DNA from: Bacteroidales bacterium
GTDB taxonomy: Bacteria; Bacteroidota; Bacteroidia; Bacteroidales; UBA3824
Assembly: GCA_016286055.1 (NCBI GenBank)
Contig: JAEERW010000005.1
Coordinates: 62,001 to 126,000 of the forward strand
Length of the DNA: 64,000 nt
Direction of reading: 5' to 3'
A model generated the notes under the pieces. The model made no database searches, was not told where the DNA came from, and saw only the letters and a list, made by a program, of their open reading frames with translations. A program made the translations under genes and the position numbers. The first letter of the stretch is position 1. The number at the start of each line of letters is the position of its first letter. Shown piece after piece: positions 60,522 to 64,000 of this stretch.

Positions 60522-61536
60522 AAAACCGCTTTTAGGCCTCACCCTGAACAAAATTACAGAAATCACCGCTCAAATTGGTGTTCCCAAATTTGTTGCAAAA
60601 CAGATAGTAGACTGGCTCTACAAAAAAAACGTCTCCAACATCGACCAGATGACCAACCTTTCAAAAAAGGTACGCGAACAATTGTCGACAGAATATTGTG
60701 TTGGAAAGTACCCCCCTGAAAAAGAGACAGTTTCAACCGATGGCACAAAAAAATACCTCTACCGAGTTTGTAACGGAAGATTTATCGAAGCAGCATACAT
60801 ACCCGATCGCGACCGTGCCACACTATGCGTATCGGTGCAGGCAGGATGCAAAATGGGATGCGAATTCTGCAACACAGGACTTCAAGGATTTGGAGGGAAT
60901 CTCACCCCGCAAGAAATTATTAACCAGATAGTAAGCCTTCCCGAATACAACCAACTCACCAACTTAGTGTTCATGGGCATGGGCGAACCGCTCGACAACC
61001 TCGACAACGTGCTCAGCGCATTGGAGATACTTACTTCGGAATACGGATTTGCAATGAGTCCGAGGCGAATAACTGTTTCCACTGTGGGTATTGTTAAGCA
61101 TTTACCAGAATTTATCGAAAAAACCGAAGTGCACCTTGCAGTAAGCCTGCACAATCCGTTTGCCGACCAACGAGCCGAAATAATGCCCATCGAAAAAGCA
61201 AACCCATTGGCTAAAGTGTTAGACATAATCAAAAAATACGATTTTCGTCACCAGCGCAGATTTTCAGCAGAGTACATTATGATAAAAGGTGTAAACGACA
61301 CACCAGCGCACGCACGTCAGTTGGTGAAAATACTCGACCGCATACCAGCACGTGTAAACCTAATACGCTACCACGCTCACCCAGGAAGCAGTTTTGAGCC
61401 ATCACCCGAAATCCGTATCAAAGAATTTCAAGAGATACTCAACGATAAAAACATCACCACCACCATTAGAGCATCACGAGGCGAAGATATTTTTGCAGCT
61501 TGTGGATTGCTCAGTACCAAAGAGTTAGCCAAATAA
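60511..61536 (+). CDS. rlmN: 23S rRNA (adenine(2503)-C(2))-methyltransferase
   Basis: CVSVQAGCKMGCEFCNTGLQGFGGNLTPQEIINQ; LVFMGMGEPLDNLDNV; TTIRASRGEDIFAACGLLS. Confidence 0.97.
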   Translation: MDDKKPLLGLTLNKITEITAQIGVPKFVAKQIVDWLYKKNVSNIDQMTNLSKKVREQLSTEYCVGKYPPEKETVSTDGTKKYLYRVCNGRFIEAAYIPDRDRATLCVSVQAGCKMGCEFCNTGLQGFGGNLTPQEIINQIVSLPEYNQLTNLVFMGMGEPLDNLDNVLSALEILTSEYGFAMSPRRITVSTVGIVKHLPEFIEKTEVHLAVSLHNPFADQRAEIMPIEKANPLAKVLDIIKKYDFRHQRRFSAEYIMIKGVNDTPAHARQLVKILDRIPARVNLIRYHAHPGSSFEPSPEIRIKEFQEILNDKNITTTIRASRGEDIFAACGLLSTKELAK

Positions 61537-61594
61537 TTAACATTTGTTCACAAAATGAACAAAATGAATGAACACATTTTTTGGGGAAACAGCA

Positions 61595-61841
61595 TAAATT
61601 TGTGATGTAAAAAGAAAGAGAAATACTTCGATACTTAAACGATAAATAAACAGCGATATAAAAAACACATCAAGTAAAGAGAAAAAACATAAGATAATTT
61701 AAGAAAAAAGGAACTTTAGCTCAAAGAACATCATTTTAAACACACTCATATTCATATTTTTATTGTTTTAGTTTTTTACGCAGCCTTAGTCAAAATTATT
61801 AACCGATTAAATCCGATATTCCCCTATCGGATTTTTTTTGT
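61595..61841 (+). ncRNA. candidate intergenic small RNA (TAAATTTG box to intrinsic terminator)
   Basis: No sizeable ORF; TAAATTTG at 61595-61602; terminator hairpin at 61809-61841; could instead be a long 3' UTR of rlmN. Confidence 0.3.
61809..61841 (+). terminator. intrinsic terminator
   Basis: AAATCCGATA TTCCCC TATCGGATTT followed by T tract. Confidence 0.88.
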
Positions 61842-61847
61842 GCCAAT

Positions 61848-61892
61848 ACGTCACTTTTGCATTTCAGTTGCAAAAACGTCACCATATATTTG
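61848..61892 (+). promoter_or_regulatory. operator-like nested repeat and TATATTTG -7 box upstream of metal permease
   Basis: ACGTCAC-TTTTGCA-TTTCAGT-TGCAAAA-ACGTCAC (61848-61882), then TATATTTG at 61885-61892. Confidence 0.65.
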
Positions 61893-61922
61893 CGGCATAA
61901 TAAACAATAAAACATAATTATT

Positions 61923-63263
61923 ATGCACGAAATCATCCACATTATCAACGAAATGTCGCCATATCTGCTGTTGGGATTCCTATTGGCAGGTTTGATGCAC
62001 GCATTTATTCCGCAACAGTATTATTCTAAGTACCTTGCAAAACCCAACTTTCGTTCGGTACTTTACGCAACATTGTTTGGCATTCCTCTGCCGCTTTGTT
62101 CGTGCGGAGTGATACCAACGGCAATGTCGCTCCGCAAAGAAGGCGCATCAAAAGGTGCAGCCACTTCGTTTTTGATAGCTACTCCGCAAACTGGTGTTGA
62201 TTCAATTATTGCCACGTCGAGCCTTATGGGCGTAGCTTACGCTATTATCCGTCCCATTGCCGCTTTGATAACCGCTCTGTTTGGCGGCACATTAGTAAAC
62301 AAACTCGACAAAGATAGCGAAGGCAAAATAGCTGACAATCATGAGCATGAACATGAGCATGAGCATGAGCATGAACATGAGCATGAGCATGAAGAGTGCT
62401 GTTGTCATCACGAAGAACACCATACAGATAATCACAAAGCCACATTCGGTCAAAAAATCAAATCCGCCCTTCAATACGGATACGTAGAAATGATGGAAGA
62501 TATTGGCAAATGGCTGATTATAGGTTTGATAGTAGCAGGTATGATAACAGTATTTGTACCGGCAGAAGCATTCAAGGTGTTTGAAGGCAACACTCTGTTA
62601 TCAATGCTGCTGGTTTTAGCAATAGCCGTTCCAATGTATGTATGCGCCACAGGCAGCATTCCCATTGCGGTTGCATTGATAATGAAAGGACTTACGCCCG
62701 GAGCAGGACTTGTGCTCTTAATGGCAGGTCCCGCTTGCAATATGGCTTCGATGTTGGTTGTTAAAAAAGTTATGGGCACAAAGACCCTCGTTATCTACCT
62801 GGCATCCATAATTCTAGGTTCGATACTCTTTGGTATGGCTATAGATTTTATGCAGTTCAACGGCATAATTGACTTTACCGCCAACCTCGTAAGCAGCACA
62901 CACAGCGAAGAAGGCAGTTCATGGATAGCCTGGACCTCTACAGCAATACTTATCGCATTATTAATAAACGCACTTGTTATCAACCGTTTGCGCGGAAAAG
63001 AGCACTGTCATTGTCACGAACACGAACATCAACACAATCATTCTCATAACACCACAGAAATTATGGAGTCAAAAACTTACACAATCGAAGGAATGACCTG
63101 CAACCATTGCAGAATGTCGGCCGAAAAAGCATTGCAAAGTGTAGAAGGCGTAACAAGCGCATCTGTAGACCTTGCCACCAAAAGGGCTGTAATAACAGGT
63201 AGTGCCACCGAAGAGGCTCTACGCAAGGCTATCGATGAGATAGGCTTTGAACTTAAAATTTAA
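61923..63263 (+). CDS. SO_0444-like Cu/Zn efflux permease with His-rich loop and fused C-terminal HMA domain
   Basis: [47 protein letters not shown]; (EH)n [11 protein letters not shown]-terminal [19 protein letters not shown]. Confidence 0.9.
   Translation: MHEIIHIINEMSPYLLLGFLLAGLMHAFIPQQYYSKYLAKPNFRSVLYATLFGIPLPLCSCGVIPTAMSLRKEGASKGAATSFLIATPQTGVDSIIATSSLMGVAYAIIRPIAALITALFGGTLVNKLDKDSEGKIADNHEHEHEHEHEHEHEHEHEECCCHHEEHHTDNHKATFGQKIKSALQYGYVEMMEDIGKWLIIGLIVAGMITVFVPAEAFKVFEGNTLLSMLLVLAIAVPMYVCATGSIPIAVALIMKGLTPGAGLVLLMAGPACNMASMLVVKKVMGTKTLVIYLASIILGSILFGMAIDFMQFNGIIDFTANLVSSTHSEEGSSWIAWTSTAILIALLINALVINRLRGKEHCHCHEHEHQHNHSHNTTEIMESKTYTIEGMTCNHCRMSAEKALQSVEGVTSASVDLATKRAVITGSATEEALRKAIDEIGFELKI
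62343..62390 (+). repeat. hexanucleotide GARCAT microsatellite, 8 units, in frame
   Basis: GAGCAT GAACAT GAGCAT GAGCAT GAGCAT GAACAT GAGCAT GAGCAT encoding (EH)8. Confidence 0.95.
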
Positions 63264-63999
63264 ACACGTTGGCGTTCTGACGGAACAATTCGGCCTGACC
63301 GTTGAGTTCCTCAGCGCTGACTGCAAGTTCTTCGCTGGCTGCGGCGTTGCCCTGAATCGACTGGTTGAGTTCCTTTATTGAAAAATCTATCGAACCCATA
63401 GCAGATTTTTGATCCTCGGCAGATACTTCTACCTTCTCAATCAGAGATGCGCACTCATTGATATCTGGCAGGATATTGTTGATAAGATTGGTAGATTTAG
63501 CTGTTGCCTTAACGCTGGTTTGCGCACCAGTGATGATGTCGTTGGCAGATTTTTTACTCTTTTCGGCGAGTTTACGTATTTCGGAAGCCACCACTGCGAA
63601 ACCTTTGCCGTGTTCGCCAGCTCGTGCAGCCTCCACGGCAGCGTTGAGAGCCAGAATATTGGTCTGGAAAGCAATATCGTTGATAATGTCAATCTTTTCA
63701 GAAATGTCTTTAACAGCGTTAAAACTCTCATCCTGAGCCTTTTTGATGGTATTGATATCGGACATCACCTTGCGAGTGATTTTTCCAGCCTTCAATGTAA
63801 GTTCTACGTTTCGGCCTATCTCGGCAGAAATATCGGACATAGACTGTACAATACTGTCGGCGTTAGCAGCCTGCTGATTAGCGTTTTGCGAAAGAGTCTG
63901 AGTGGTGCGGTTGATTTCCGAACTTGATGTTTGCAAATTGTTGGCGCCATCGTAAATATTGAGCAAAATACCCTTAAGGTTGTCGGCCATCACATACAC
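63253..63999 (-). CDS. methyl-accepting chemotaxis-type signalling protein, partial (extends past window end)
   Basis: [41 protein letters not shown] signature; ORF reaches window edge. Confidence 0.93.
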   Translation of the reverse strand: MYVMADNLKGILLNIYDGANNLQTSSSEINRTTQTLSQNANQQAANADSIVQSMSDISAEIGRNVELTLKAGKITRKVMSDINTIKKAQDESFNAVKDISEKIDIINDIAFQTNILALNAAVEAARAGEHGKGFAVVASEIRKLAEKSKKSANDIITGAQTSVKATAKSTNLINNILPDINECASLIEKVEVSAEDQKSAMGSIDFSIKELNQSIQGNAAASEELAVSAEELNGQAELFRQNANVFKF

Positions 64000-64000
64000 C

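Noticed and set aside
62343-62390. Short regular repeat that might suggest a CRISPR-like array
   Set aside because: Hexanucleotide microsatellite with no spacers, in frame within a coding His/Glu-rich loop.

Overview
The window is AT-rich Bacteroidota (probably Bacteroidales) chromosome, gene-dense on both strands. This rests on TAnnTTTG-type -7 boxes, a type IX secretion CTD-like protein, a PorV/PorQ-like protein, NVEALA-like peptides and BF3164-like 6-bladed propeller lipoproteins. Recognisable housekeeping genes include recJ, rho, kdsB, pyrB, pyrI, nth, pssA, rlmN and lepB. Accessory loci include an RND efflux operon with two permeases, a Hanks-type kinase/PP2C/Hsp70-actin-like/2x DUF2339 cluster, a translationally coupled radical-SAM + Cys-rich TonB-domain pair, and a metal permease with a His-rich loop and fused HMA domain. 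The most novel-looking region is ~15.7-21.3 kb. It holds two tandem 83-aa four-cysteine, Tyr-rich NVEALA-like secreted peptides with homologous 5' leaders, a Pro-rich mini-protein and a large hairpin. Next come a three-gene secreted/lipoprotein operon and, divergently, a TPR membrane-anchored regulator. The intergenic region before the regulator carries a dense cluster of TTGCAA palindromes. No rRNA, tRNA, CRISPR array or intact transposase was recognised. All calls come from reading the sequence and the supplied ORF translations; no database search was run.
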